Positions 1 through 8,257 of a stretch of 38,265 nucleotides of DNA are shown here, piece by piece (within the stretch, counting starts at the first letter, position 1; every line of letters starts with the position of its first letter). This stretch comes from Clostridia bacterium (lineage in GTDB: Bacteria; Bacillota; Clostridia; Christensenellales; CAG-138): the NCBI GenBank assembly GCA_017388175.1, contig JAFOTD010000055.1, positions 1 to 38,265 of the forward strand. The letters are read 5' to 3'. Below the pieces are notes generated by a model, which saw nothing but the letters and a program-made list of their open reading frames with translations, did no database searches and was not told where the DNA came from. The position numbers and the translations under genes were made by a program.

Positions 1-489
<489 letters not shown>

Positions 490-551
490 CCGAAAGACCT
501 GCGGATTTTCCCGGAAATTCACAATATATTTTTGGATGCGACAGATGAAAT

Positions 552-576
552 AAAAAAACCGCTTCCGAAGAAGCGG
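552..576 (-). terminator. Terminator of the SPOCS/LysM gene
   Basis: Perfect 7-bp stem CCGCTTC/GAAGCGG with a 4-nt loop, followed on the minus strand by seven T. It lies 15 bp past the stop codon of the gene ending at 591. Confidence 0.88.
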
Positions 577-590
577 ACTATTGAAGGCGG

Positions 591-2060
591 TCAGTTCGAG
601 CGGATGAGCAGCACCGGCGTACCCTCCTTGATCGGCTCCGAAAGCGTCGGGTTGCAGGCTTTAACACGCGCGGTCGGCACGCCGAAACGCTTGCCGATCG
701 AAAACAGCGATTCGTTCGGATCGGCAAACCAGACGAGCATGCCGCAGTCCGTTTCACACGGGGTTCCCGGCCCGAGCGCGGATACGTGATCGAAGCCGAT
801 CTCGCGATACCATTCCACGTCAATCGCTGCCGTAAACCCGAGCGCGACGGTCCGCCCGCCGCCCGAAAGCGACGTGTCAAAGGCGCGAAGCCTGACGATC
901 GGCAGCGTTCCCTTTGCCTCGGTCTCAAACGAAAGCGGCAGCTCATGCGTGAAGCTCTGCTTCATGCCGTCGTCGTCGCGATATACGATCGTTGCGGCAA
1001 GCACTCCCTCTATCACGCCCCTGCCCTCCTCGACCGCAGCGCGTGTCACGGCGGGACGCAGCACGGCGTAAAGCGGCAGATACGCGTCCTTCATATGCGG
1101 GGGAACCGGCACGTTCTCGCTCATCTGCACGGTCTGGCACCATGCGCCCTCATAGTTTTGCGCGCGCGCATGCCCGATCTCACAGGAAAAATCGCATGCG
1201 GCGTCATACGCGTCGGTCAGAATCCGCACCGATTCCGAGGTACTTCCATATACGCCGATCGACAGCGCGGCGTCGACCGTTGCCGTTCCCTCCTCCTCGA
1301 CCGTTACAGAAAGCGACGTCAGCGTCGCCGCGGCAAATGCGTTCTCACCCGGTTCGCAGGCGATCACATCGGAAAACGGCAGCGAATACTGCTCTTTGCG
1401 GATCCCGCCGTCCGCCGCGCCGTACAGTACGCAGAGTTTCAGCTCGCCCTGCGGCAGCATCCCCTCCGTCCCTTTCACAAGCCCGTTAACGAGCGGCGTG
1501 CCGCTCGCGCGAATCACCGTCATGCCGCGCGGCGAATCGATCGTCTCGCTCATGCGCAGGCTGTGCGCGCCGAGCAGCGTTCGCTTTTTCAGCGTGACGG
1601 AAGCGGTTTCCGTCTCCATGTCCCTTGCGTCGTCGATCCCGGTCACGCATTCGATCTGCTCCGTTTTGAAAACCTCCGTGCGAAGCTGCACCGTCGCCTG
1701 CATCCGAAGCCCCCCGTCCTCGCGCCGCAGGCTGCATGCCGGAATCTCCGCGTTCACGCGCGCGCTCATTTCCGGCGTAACGCCCTCCATGCGGATCGTG
1801 TGCGAGAACTCCGCCGCCGCCTCAAACGCGTACGGCAGCCGTTCCGCGGATTCCACGGTCGGCTTCAGGGTCATCGTCCCCGTAACGACGATCGCACCGT
1901 CGCGGCAGTTGATTTCGTTCACCGTCGCTTCACTCTCGGCGGACAGCACGCGTTCGATCGTCCTGCCCTGCGGCAACGGAATTGCGCTCTCCATCTGCGC
2001 TTCCGCAACCGTCTCCCCGAACAATAATTCCGTTGTCAGCGTCGTTTTTCGTATCTCCAT
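591..2060 (-). CDS. sipL: SPOCS (DUF3794)/LysM protein, SipL-like spore coat morphogenesis factor
   Basis: A 489-residue protein made of repeated SPOCS (DUF3794) beta domains and a C-terminal LysM module (last ~50 residues, containing SLFSIGKRFGV and ending GTPVLLIRSN). This layout and length match SipL of Clostridioides difficile, which binds SpoIVA and helps assemble the spore coat in the mother cell. The open frame extends upstream to 2447, but the ATG at 2060 has an AAAGGAG site 8 nt upstream and starts the conserved domain, so the longer form is rejected. It is transcribed alone and ends at a clear terminator. The upstream region holds a CATATTCT element that could be a sporulation-sigma -10 box, but this is weak. 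Other SPOCS-LysM proteins exist, so orthology to SipL is inferred. Confidence 0.8.
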   Translation of the reverse strand: MEIRKTTLTTELLFGETVAEAQMESAIPLPQGRTIERVLSAESEATVNEINCRDGAIVVTGTMTLKPTVESAERLPYAFEAAAEFSHTIRMEGVTPEMSARVNAEIPACSLRREDGGLRMQATVQLRTEVFKTEQIECVTGIDDARDMETETASVTLKKRTLLGAHSLRMSETIDSPRGMTVIRASGTPLVNGLVKGTEGMLPQGELKLCVLYGAADGGIRKEQYSLPFSDVIACEPGENAFAAATLTSLSVTVEEEGTATVDAALSIGVYGSTSESVRILTDAYDAACDFSCEIGHARAQNYEGAWCQTVQMSENVPVPPHMKDAYLPLYAVLRPAVTRAAVEEGRGVIEGVLAATIVYRDDDGMKQSFTHELPLSFETEAKGTLPIVRLRAFDTSLSGGGRTVALGFTAAIDVEWYREIGFDHVSALGPGTPCETDCGMLVWFADPNESLFSIGKRFGVPTARVKACNPTLSEPIKEGTPVLLIRSN

Positions 2061-2128
2061 GTCGAACACTCCTTTTTCATCTTCTCGGCAAAGAATATGC
2101 GCGCAGAAGCCGAAACTTGCTTTCTTGC

Positions 2129-2157
2129 TTGCGTTTTTCCGGCACATACGATATAAT
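2129..2157 (+). promoter_or_regulatory. Sigma-A promoter of the ModE-like/DapF-like pair
   Basis: TTGCGT (2129-2134), 17-bp spacer, TATAAT (2152-2157); it lies 33 bp upstream of the start at 2191. Confidence 0.72.
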
Positions 2158-2190
2158 TTATCCGGAATAATCTGCTGGGAGACGATCGAC

Positions 2191-2541
2191 ATGGCAACGA
2201 AACTACGATACACGCTGATGCTGCGCGTGTACGGCGAGGAAAAGATTTTCGGCCCGGGCATTGCGGAGCTTTTGGAGCGTGTGGAAGAGACGCATTCGCT
2301 GCGCAAGGCGACGCTCGAAATGGGTATGGCGTACTCGAAAGCATGGCGCATCGTCAAAACCGCCGAAAACGCGCTGGGGTTTCCGCTGCTCGATTCCTCC
2401 GCGGGCGGCAAGGGCGGCGGCGGCGCGAATCTGACCGAGCGCGGCAAGCGGTTTCTTACGGCATACCGCCGGTTTGAATCGGTCGTGCACAGCTATGCGG
2501 ATGAAATATTTGAAGACATGTTCGGGGATGATATCGAATGA
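2191..2541 (+). CDS. ModE N-terminal-type winged-helix DNA-binding protein
   Basis: A 116-residue protein resembling the LysR-like winged-helix domain of the molybdate regulator ModE: an HTH-like stretch (SLRKATLEMGMAYSKAWRIV), a glycine-rich wing (GGKGGGG) and LTERGKRFL. It lacks the C-terminal molybdate-binding (MOP) domain of full ModE, so whether it senses molybdate is open. The ATG at 2191 follows a GGGAGA site. Its stop codon overlaps the start of the next gene (ATGA), so the two are translationally coupled. The natural inference is that it controls, or works with, the DapF-like enzyme. No molybdate transport gene is nearby. Confidence 0.8.
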   Translation: MATKLRYTLMLRVYGEEKIFGPGIAELLERVEETHSLRKATLEMGMAYSKAWRIVKTAENALGFPLLDSSAGGKGGGGANLTERGKRFLTAYRRFESVVHSYADEIFEDMFGDDIE

Positions 2542-3368
2542 AGTTTTATAAGGTTCACGAGCTTGGAAACGACTTTGTCCTGTTTGACGGACGGAACGCC
2601 GACAGCATTGACCGGATCGCGCCGGCCAAACGCGTTTGCGACCGTCATACCGGCGTCGGCGCGGACGGTGTGCTGATTCTCTTAAACTCCGCGATCGCAA
2701 ACGTGCGCATGTACAGCATCAGCGCGAACGGGTCGAAGGCGAAAACGCATGTGAGCGGCATTCGCGCGTTTTCGCGCTTCTGCTTTGAAAACGGCGTTGT
2801 TTTCGGCACGGAATTTACGGTCGAAACCGAAAACGGCGTTGTAAGGCCGCGCATCCTCCTGAAGAACGGCCGTGTGGACGGTGTGCGCGTCGATATGGGC
2901 GAGCCGCTGCTCGAAGCAAAGGACGTACCCGTTGCGGTCGAAGGCCGCGCGACCGGCATGCTTCTGACCGAAGCGGACCGCACCTTTTCCTTTACCTCGG
3001 TACGCATGGGAGAGCCGCATACGGTCGTGTTCGTTGACCGTCTCGATGAGAACGACGTCGCAAAATACGGACCGATGATTGCGTGCAACCCGCTGTTCCC
3101 CGACGGCACGAACGTGGATTTTGTCGAAGTGCTCTCCGAAGAGCGCGTCCGGCTATGCACGTGGAGGCGCAATACGGGCTATACGCTCGCCGACGGAACC
3201 GGCGCATGCTCGGCGGCGGTTGCCTGCGCGCTTTCCGGCAAGACAGGACGCAGCGTCACAATCGAGCTTCCGCTCGGCACGTTGCTTGTCGAATGGTCCG
3301 AAGCCGACAATCGCGTTTCCCTGACCGGCCCTGCCGAGACCGTCTTCTCCGGCGTGTGGAATCCGTAA
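2538..3368 (+). CDS. DapF-fold isomerase-like protein lacking both catalytic cysteines
   Basis: A 276-residue protein clearly in the diaminopimelate epimerase family by length and motifs: HELGNDFVLFD at the N terminus, DRHTGVGADGVL, FPDGTNVDFVEV and LADGTGAC. DapF inverts the alpha carbon of LL-diaminopimelate with two cysteines. Here the first (normally in MCGNGIRC) is replaced by His71 (THVSGIRAF) and the second (normally LACGTGA) by Asp219 (LADGTGA). Other substrate-contact positions also differ: the usual FN before ADGSE is IS, GNPH is GEPH, and the WERG motif is WRRN. The frame is intact, so this is not a decayed gene by simple frameshift. It may be an isomerase of different chemistry (PhzF shares the fold without a cysteine pair) or a non-catalytic binding protein. 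It is coupled to the upstream HTH gene. Confidence 0.85.
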   Translation: MKFYKVHELGNDFVLFDGRNADSIDRIAPAKRVCDRHTGVGADGVLILLNSAIANVRMYSISANGSKAKTHVSGIRAFSRFCFENGVVFGTEFTVETENGVVRPRILLKNGRVDGVRVDMGEPLLEAKDVPVAVEGRATGMLLTEADRTFSFTSVRMGEPHTVVFVDRLDENDVAKYGPMIACNPLFPDGTNVDFVEVLSEERVRLCTWRRNTGYTLADGTGACSAAVACALSGKTGRSVTIELPLGTLLVEWSEADNRVSLTGPAETVFSGVWNP

Positions 3369-3385
3369 CTGCAAAAAATACAAAG

Positions 3386-3417
3386 ACCGCCTCCGAATCG
3401 CCGGAAGCGGTTTTTTT
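3386..3417 (+). terminator. Terminator after the DapF-like gene
   Basis: Stem ACCGC-TCCG/CGGA-GCGGT followed by seven T on the plus strand. The opposite side is also T-rich on the minus strand, so it may serve the convergent gene ending at 3416 as well. Confidence 0.85.
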
Positions 3418-3856
3418 ATGCGCGAAAAATCCGGATTAAAAGGCAATACGCTGCAAGAAGACCGAACGCAAGACCCAGCAGCAGCCCGATCAGCGCCGAA
3501 GGCATGCCCTTCTTATCCCGGTTTCTGATGCGCGCGGCAACGCCGAACACGCCGAAGCAGCACGCAAGCGGCGCGAGAAAGAACGTTGCGGCAGCCGCGG
3601 CATACAGGATGCGCAGATCAAAATGCAACAGCTTTCCGAGCAGTGTCAGCATGCCGAACACGAACGTACCGACGCCGAGCAGCAGCGCCGCCGTGCTGCG
3701 CTTGGCGCGTTTGCCCGTAACGGATCGTATCTCCGGTTGAATAGGCTGTTCCGGCGCATCGTCGGTCTGTTCGGGTACGTAAAACGACGTATTGCAGCTC
3801 GGGCAGATCCGAACGAGCTCGTTTGGAAGCGGCTTTCCGCACTCAGGACAGAACAC
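3416..3856 (-). CDS. Zinc-ribbon membrane protein, function unknown
   Basis: A 146-residue protein with an N-terminal zinc ribbon (CPECGKPLP ... CPSCNTSF, cysteines about 3, 6, 18 and 21), an acidic/polar linker and then three probable membrane segments (about residues 55-77, 82-105 and 118-142). The start ATG lies inside the 3' end of the upstream XRE gene (14-bp overlap), indicating coupled translation. Such zinc-ribbon plus membrane proteins are common and poorly characterised in Clostridia. No enzymatic motif is visible. Confidence 0.75.
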   Translation of the reverse strand: MFCPECGKPLPNELVRICPSCNTSFYVPEQTDDAPEQPIQPEIRSVTGKRAKRSTAALLLGVGTFVFGMLTLLGKLLHFDLRILYAAAAATFFLAPLACCFGVFGVAARIRNRDKKGMPSALIGLLLGLAFGLLAAYCLLIRIFRA

Positions 3857-4472
3857 GGTCGGCTTCCCTGCGCGCCTTATTGCGCTTGCGGACGTACATC
3901 AGCACGTACCACAGAATGATCAGCACCTGGAAAACGGCGGCAACCATGAAGAGCATCGCGACGCTCTTCATATTCGCGATTGCGACAAACGAAATAAAGA
4001 TCGCGCCGCACAGCGTCCATACGAGTCCGGAAACCGACAGCGCCTGCCAGAGGATGCTGCTCCACATATGGCTGAACACGACGAGCAGAATCATGCTGAC
4101 CGGAACGGCATAAACGAACGCGAGCCAGCCGACTTTGACGTGCGCAAGGTAGCATACGAAGAACCCGATCGCGCCGACAAAAAACGCAAGTCCGATCGAG
4201 ATCAGCGTGATGATCAGTCTTCTGCCCTTCTGCTCCGCCTGCGAGCGCACCAATGGCCCCTCGCGTAAAAACGCGTCGAGCGGCACGTCATAGAGATCGG
4301 CGAGCCGGCACAATACCAAAAGGTCCGGCATGCCGTCCCCGCGCTCCCATTTCGAAATGGATTTATCCGAATAATTCAGCTTCTCGGCAAGCTCCGCCTG
4401 CGTCATGCCCGCACGCTTCCGATACGCAGTCAGCTTCTCCGCGAGCACGGTGCGAATTCTGTTTTCTTCCAT
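3843..4472 (-). CDS. XRE-family regulator fused to membrane segments
   Basis: A 209-residue protein with a classic XRE/Cro-type helix-turn-helix in residues ~8-65 (MTQAELAEKLNYSDKSISKWERG), followed by about four hydrophobic helices (residues ~85-195) and a basic tail. HTH-plus-membrane proteins of this type are thought to be membrane-bound regulators, often acting on their own operon. The ATG at 4472 has a TGAGGAA site 6 nt upstream. It overlaps the downstream zinc-ribbon gene, suggesting a two-gene unit. A palindromic region at 4507-4542 upstream could be its operator. The signal sensed is unknown. Confidence 0.85.
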   Translation of the reverse strand: MEENRIRTVLAEKLTAYRKRAGMTQAELAEKLNYSDKSISKWERGDGMPDLLVLCRLADLYDVPLDAFLREGPLVRSQAEQKGRRLIITLISIGLAFFVGAIGFFVCYLAHVKVGWLAFVYAVPVSMILLVVFSHMWSSILWQALSVSGLVWTLCGAIFISFVAIANMKSVAMLFMVAAVFQVLIILWYVLMYVRKRNKARREADRVLS

Positions 4473-4506
4473 ATCAATTCCTCAAAACGCCCTGACTTTG
4501 GGGGAT

Positions 4507-4542
4507 TCTACTCTCAGTAGAGCACGTATTGTTCGTCTCTAC
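4507..4542. promoter_or_regulatory. Overlapping inverted repeats between divergent genes
   Basis: TCTACT-CTC-AGTAGA (4507-4521) overlaps a second pair, GTAGAG (4517-4522) with CTCTAC (4537-4542). The two pairings are mutually exclusive because they share GTAGA. The site lies in the 195-bp space between the XRE gene and the SGNH hydrolase gene, so it could be an XRE operator. Confidence 0.35.
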
Positions 4543-4611
4543 CGATTGAAACCGGCGTGAACGGCGCCTGCTTCGCCCAAAGGGGGGATCAATTTTTCAA
4601 GTTGTGTCTAT

Positions 4612-4617
4612 TATAAT
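4612..4617 (+). promoter_or_regulatory. Consensus -10 box upstream of SGNH hydrolase
   Basis: A perfect TATAAT lies 50 bp upstream of the hydrolase start at 4668. No good -35 box sits at 16-18 bp (AT-rich TCAATT is the nearest), so the promoter may need an activator or be weak. Confidence 0.4.
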
Positions 4618-4667
4618 GGCAGAATGCGCTTTATGCAAGAGCGAATTGCGTGATTCGGAGCTTTCAA

Positions 4668-5369
4668 ATGCAAACAAACCGTGTCATTTCCGTCTTCGAC
4701 GATTCGATCCTGAAGGGTGTGCGCATGCTTTCCGGCACGAACCGCTACGGAACGACGAACGACATCGGTCTTGAAAGCATTGCTGCGCAGCACGATTGGA
4801 TCCTCGATAACCGCTCCCGTTTCGGATGCATGATCCAAAAAGGCGAACAGCTTCTGAACCGTCAACTCGAAAAGGGCGAACTGCCAACGGCTGTCCTGCT
4901 GGAATACGGCGGCAATGACGCGGACTTTCGCTGGGCGGAGATCGCCGCAAGGCCGTTCGACGAGCATCAGCCCAATACCCCGATGCCCGTCTATACGGAA
5001 ACGCTGCGCCGCATGATCGGAACGCTTAAAAAGCACCGTGTTCGTCCGGTGCTCTCAACGCTCCCTCCGATCTCCTCGGAACGGTATCTCGACTGGATCA
5101 CGCGCGACGGTCTTTCAAAGGAAAGCATTCTCACCTGGCTCGGCGACGCAAACGCGATCTACCGCTGTCAGGAAAAATACTCCCGCGCCATCGAACGGCT
5201 CGCGGCCGAGCCCGGCTGTTTTCTCATCGATCTTCGCAGCGCGTTTCTCGAACAGCGCAGCTTACTCCCCTTTCTTTGTGAAGACGGCATTCACCCGAAC
5301 GCTGCGGGACAAAGGCTCATCCGCGAGGCTCTGAGCCGCGCGGCGGACCGCATTCCCTCGCTCGTTTAG
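4668..5369 (+). CDS. SGNH/GDSL-family hydrolase
   Basis: A 233-residue cytoplasmic protein (no signal peptide) with the blocks of SGNH esterases: block I FDDSILKG with the likely nucleophile Ser13, block III YGGNDAD with the oxyanion Asn, and block V DGIHPN with the Asp and His of the triad near the C terminus. Family members are esterases, lipases or carbohydrate deacetylases; the substrate cannot be told from sequence. An in-frame GTG exists at 4650, but the ATG at 4668 has a GGAG site 7 nt upstream and is preferred. It is transcribed alone; no strong terminator is visible after it. Confidence 0.85.
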   Translation: MQTNRVISVFDDSILKGVRMLSGTNRYGTTNDIGLESIAAQHDWILDNRSRFGCMIQKGEQLLNRQLEKGELPTAVLLEYGGNDADFRWAEIAARPFDEHQPNTPMPVYTETLRRMIGTLKKHRVRPVLSTLPPISSERYLDWITRDGLSKESILTWLGDANAIYRCQEKYSRAIERLAAEPGCFLIDLRSAFLEQRSLLPFLCEDGIHPNAAGQRLIREALSRAADRIPSLV

Positions 5370-5481
5370 TTTCTCCCATATCAAAGCGATCCTGTGCTGT
5401 CAGGCCGTCGTATCAGCAGTCAGCTTTCTTGCGGACAATCCTGCGTAAAAAAGGAAACATCGGGATATTCTATGCAAAGGC

Positions 5482-5511
5482 TTGACAGACTTCGGCTTCG
5501 TATGGTAAAAC
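5482..5511 (+). promoter_or_regulatory. Promoter of the SDR gene
   Basis: A perfect -35 box TTGACA at 5482-5487. The best-placed -10 is TAAAAC at 5506-5511 with an 18-bp spacer; an alternative TATGGT sits too close. The -10 assignment is uncertain. Confidence 0.5.
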
Positions 5512-5545
5512 AGGCCATATGCATACACGGAAAGGAGAATACAAC

Positions 5546-6319
5546 ATGGTAAGAATCTTTGATATCACCGGTCAAACGGCGATCGTCACAGGCTGTTCCA
5601 CCGGTCTCGGCGTCCAGATGGCGCACGCACTGGCGAATCAGGGCTGCAACATCGTCGCCATCGCCAGACGGTTTGACAAGCTCGAACAGGTTTGCAGGGA
5701 GATCGCCGAACAGCACGGCGTCAAGACCCTGCCGATCAAGTGCGACATCACAGACACGAAGCAGGTGGAAGAGACGGTCAAAAAGGCGATCGATACCTTC
5801 GGCGGTGTTCAGATCCTGGTCAACAACGCGGGCACCGGCGCTGTCGCGCACGCAGAGAACATTACCGACGAGCAATTCAGGCAGGAGTTCGATATCGACC
5901 TGTTCGGCACGTTCAAGTTCGCGCGCGCCGTCGCGAATCAGGCGATGATCCCCGCGCATTACGGCCGCATCATCAACATATCCTCGATGTACGGTCTCGT
6001 CGGCAACAAGGTCGCGGGCTCCGCGCCCTACCACGCGGCAAAGGGCGGCGTTGTGAACCTGACCCGCGCGCTCGCGGCGGAGTGGGCGATTCACGGCATC
6101 ACCGTCAACACCATTTGCCCGGGCTACTTCTACACGCCGCTCACCGAGGAGACGCTGAACACGCCGTTCTTCCAGCAGCACGCGAAGCAGACGATCCCGA
6201 TGGAGCGCTACGGTCACGCAGGCGAGTTGGATACCAGCATCGTGTTCCTCTGCTCGCCGAACTCCACCTATGTCACGGGCATCGCGCTCCCCGTCGACGG
6301 CGGCTATACCTGCATCTGA
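5546..6319 (+). CDS. Short-chain dehydrogenase/reductase, gluconate 5-dehydrogenase-like
   Basis: A 257-residue classical SDR. The Rossmann cofactor motif TGCSTGLG is near residue 15, NNAG near residue 92, and the catalytic set is Ser (ISS), Tyr and Lys (YHAAK) near residues 147-165. The C-terminal GIALPVDGGYT is typical of the FabG/gluconate 5-dehydrogenase branch. It should reduce or oxidise a small hydroxy/keto compound, most likely a sugar acid, with NAD(P)(H). The ATG at 5546 follows AAAGGAGA by 7 nt; an upstream in-frame ATG at 5519 has no such site. It is monocistronic, between its own promoter and a strong terminator. Confidence 0.88.
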   Translation: MVRIFDITGQTAIVTGCSTGLGVQMAHALANQGCNIVAIARRFDKLEQVCREIAEQHGVKTLPIKCDITDTKQVEETVKKAIDTFGGVQILVNNAGTGAVAHAENITDEQFRQEFDIDLFGTFKFARAVANQAMIPAHYGRIINISSMYGLVGNKVAGSAPYHAAKGGVVNLTRALAAEWAIHGITVNTICPGYFYTPLTEETLNTPFFQQHAKQTIPMERYGHAGELDTSIVFLCSPNSTYVTGIALPVDGGYTCI

Positions 6320-6346
6320 GTCCGTCGGACAATTGATAAAACCATC

Positions 6347-6390
6347 AAGAGGCTGTTCAAACCGAATCCGGTTTTCGAACAGCCTCTTTT
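6347..6390 (+). terminator. Long terminator hairpin after the SDR gene
   Basis: An 11-bp arm AGAGGCTGTTC pairs with GAACAGCCTCT, with a second inner stem (AAACCG/CGGTTT), followed by TTTT. It lies between convergent genes and may work on both strands. Confidence 0.85.
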
Positions 6391-6418
6391 CGATCAGTAT
6401 ATCACCGCAAGCGGACCG

Positions 6419-7597
6419 TCAGTCCGCGTAGTTGTTGAAATAATTCTGCACGAGCACGATCGGCGTTCCCTTGTCTCCGCTGCCGCTCGTCAGATCGCAC
6501 AGCGACCCTATGAGATCCGTCAGTCTGCGCGGGGTGGTTCCCTGTGTTTCCATGCGCCCGACAAGGTTCTTTGCCTTCTCGCGGATGCGCGCTCGAATCG
6601 CCGCTTCAAGCGCCTCGCCGGAAAGCGATTGGAATTCGTTGTCCGCAAGATATTTGAGCTTCAGCTCGTTCGGAAGTCCTTTAAGCCCATCGGTATATCC
6701 GGGGGATACGACCGGATCGGCCAGCTCCCAGATCTTTCCGACCGGATCCTTGAACGCGCCGTCGCCGTAAACCATCGCTTCGATATGCACGCCGGTACGC
6801 TTATAAATCTCGCTCCGGATCGCTTCCGCAACCTCCGGCGCGTTTTTCGGGAAGAGTTTCACGACGTTCTCCGTCGCCTTGTTGGAACCCAAAAGTCCGT
6901 ATTCCGGCTGATATCCGCTGCCGTTTCTCGAGGCGTTCATGATATCGCACAGCGTCAGCACGCGCTTTGCGCCGGCCTTTGTCAACCGCCGCGCCGTTCT
7001 CACACGTTCGTGCACGTTGCAGCAGAGGACGTTTTCGGCATACCGCAATATGGCTGCCGGATCGTTCGCAAGCAGAATGACCGCTTCCGCGCCTTCCTCC
7101 TCGATCAGCGAACGATAATACGCGAGATAATTCACGCCCGTGAACGGATGGCACGGCTCGCCGAACTTTGCGACGAACTCCGCCTCGGTAAATGCGTCCG
7201 CGTACGGGTTCACGCCCGCATCGAGCAACGCGTCCTCGTCGATCAGATGGTTCCCTTCCTCATCGGCCGGATAAGAAAGCTGCACGACGACCTTTTTTGC
7301 GCCGCGCGCGATGCCGCGAAGACAGATCGCAAACCGGTTCCGACTCATGATCGGAAATACGACGCCGACCGTATCGCCGAGCTTTTCACGCACGTCCGCG
7401 GAAATATCGTCCACCGTGCAGTAATTGCCGTCCGCCCTTGCAACGACCGCCTCGGTCACCGCGACCACGTCACGGTCATGAAGCTGAAAGCCGTCGTCTT
7501 TTGCCGCCTTCAAAACCGCGTCCGCAACGATCGTCACCACGTCGTCGCCTTCGCGCACGATCGGCGCTTTGATGCCTCTCGAGATCGTACCTGCCAT
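6419..7597 (-). CDS. Coenzyme F420-0:L-glutamate ligase (CofE)-like protein
   Basis: A 392-residue protein with the CofE-type fold signature: an N-terminal block ISRGIKAPIVREGDDV, then DRDVVAVTEAVVARADG and the conserved VVFPIMSRNRFA. In F420-producing organisms CofE adds glutamates to F420-0. Here the protein is much longer than archaeal CofE (about 250 residues) and no F420 biosynthesis gene is nearby, so it is probably a ligase with another acceptor. The ATG at 7597 follows GGAGGG; the longer frame to 7675 would run through the promoter and is rejected. It is transcribed alone from a strong promoter. Confidence 0.75.
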   Translation of the reverse strand: MAGTISRGIKAPIVREGDDVVTIVADAVLKAAKDDGFQLHDRDVVAVTEAVVARADGNYCTVDDISADVREKLGDTVGVVFPIMSRNRFAICLRGIARGAKKVVVQLSYPADEEGNHLIDEDALLDAGVNPYADAFTEAEFVAKFGEPCHPFTGVNYLAYYRSLIEEEGAEAVILLANDPAAILRYAENVLCCNVHERVRTARRLTKAGAKRVLTLCDIMNASRNGSGYQPEYGLLGSNKATENVVKLFPKNAPEVAEAIRSEIYKRTGVHIEAMVYGDGAFKDPVGKIWELADPVVSPGYTDGLKGLPNELKLKYLADNEFQSLSGEALEAAIRARIREKAKNLVGRMETQGTTPRRLTDLIGSLCDLTSGSGDKGTPIVLVQNYFNNYAD

Positions 7598-7630
7598 TTG
7601 ATGTCCCTCCTTCGTCAAAAAACAAGTATT

Positions 7631-7659
7631 ACCATACAGGAATGTGCGGCGTTTGTCAA
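7631..7659 (-). promoter_or_regulatory. Sigma-A promoter of the CofE-like gene
   Basis: Minus-strand TTGACA (7654-7659), 17-bp spacer, TATGGT (7631-7636), about 35 bp before the start codon. Confidence 0.82.
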
Positions 7660-7673
7660 GCCTCTTTCGCCGC

Positions 7674-7696
7674 AAAAAAAGAGCGCGTCCACGCTC
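7674..7696 (-). terminator. Terminator of the CarD-type gene
   Basis: Stem GAGCG/CGCTC followed by seven T on the minus strand, 15 bp past the stop codon at 7712. It abuts the CofE-like promoter. Confidence 0.8.
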
Positions 7697-7711
7697 CGGT
7701 TTTCTGATTGA

Positions 7712-8185
7712 TTATTCGGCTCCTACCAGCGGAAGGAAGTTGGACTCGTCGGTTTCGGTTGCCGCGGCCAGCTCCGCAACGAGCACCTGCCGCGCCGTCA
7801 GATACATCTTCCGTTCGCCCGCGGAAAGTCCGCGATCACGGTCGCGCCGCATCAGGCACTTGACAACGTCTGCGACGACCATGATATCGCCGCCGCGCAG
7901 CTTGTCGAGATTGTCGCGGTAGCGCTGATTCCAGTTGTCGCTTTCTTCAGAGCATTCCTCCGTTTTCAAAAAGCCAACGACCTTTTCACAGGTTTTTTCG
8001 TCCGCCAGTGCGCGAAGCCCGACCTCGTCCGAACGCAGAACAGGAACCATCGCCGTCATGCGCCCGATGGTGAACCGCAGTCGATAATACTGCGCCGTTT
8101 CTCCGAGAATGGTCTGTTCTTCGATCGCTTCCACCACGCCGACGCCATGCATCGGATAGCAGACGAGATCTCCGATCTTATACAC
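7712..8185 (-). CDS. CarD-family transcriptional regulator
   Basis: A 157-residue protein with the N-terminal CarD/TRCF RNA-polymerase-interaction domain (IGDLVCYPMHGVGVVEAIEE at residues ~4-23) and a helical, basic C-terminal half rich in Arg and Lys that would contact promoter DNA. CarD proteins bind the RNA polymerase beta subunit and stabilise open complexes, commonly at rRNA and growth-related promoters. The start is GTG at 8185, preceded by GGAGGGG. Two tandem sigma-A promoters lie upstream, so high or dual-input expression is likely. Confidence 0.88.
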   Translation of the reverse strand: MYKIGDLVCYPMHGVGVVEAIEEQTILGETAQYYRLRFTIGRMTAMVPVLRSDEVGLRALADEKTCEKVVGFLKTEECSEESDNWNQRYRDNLDKLRGGDIMVVADVVKCLMRRDRDRGLSAGERKMYLTARQVLVAELAAATETDESNFLPLVGAE

Positions 8186-8216
8186 TGGATCCCCTCCTTC
8201 AGATTCTCTCGAATAT

Positions 8217-8246
8217 ATTATAGCGGAAAAATCGTGCTCCTGTCAA
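8217..8246 (-). promoter_or_regulatory. CarD gene proximal promoter
   Basis: Minus-strand TTGACA (8241-8246), 18-bp spacer, TATAAT (8217-8222). Both hexamers match consensus. Confidence 0.82.
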
Positions 8247-8257
8247 ATAAAAAATTT

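Noticed and set aside
2061-2447. N-terminal extension of the SPOCS/LysM frame
   Set aside because: The extension has no domain, overlaps the divergent ModE-like gene, and a good ribosome binding site precedes ATG 2060.
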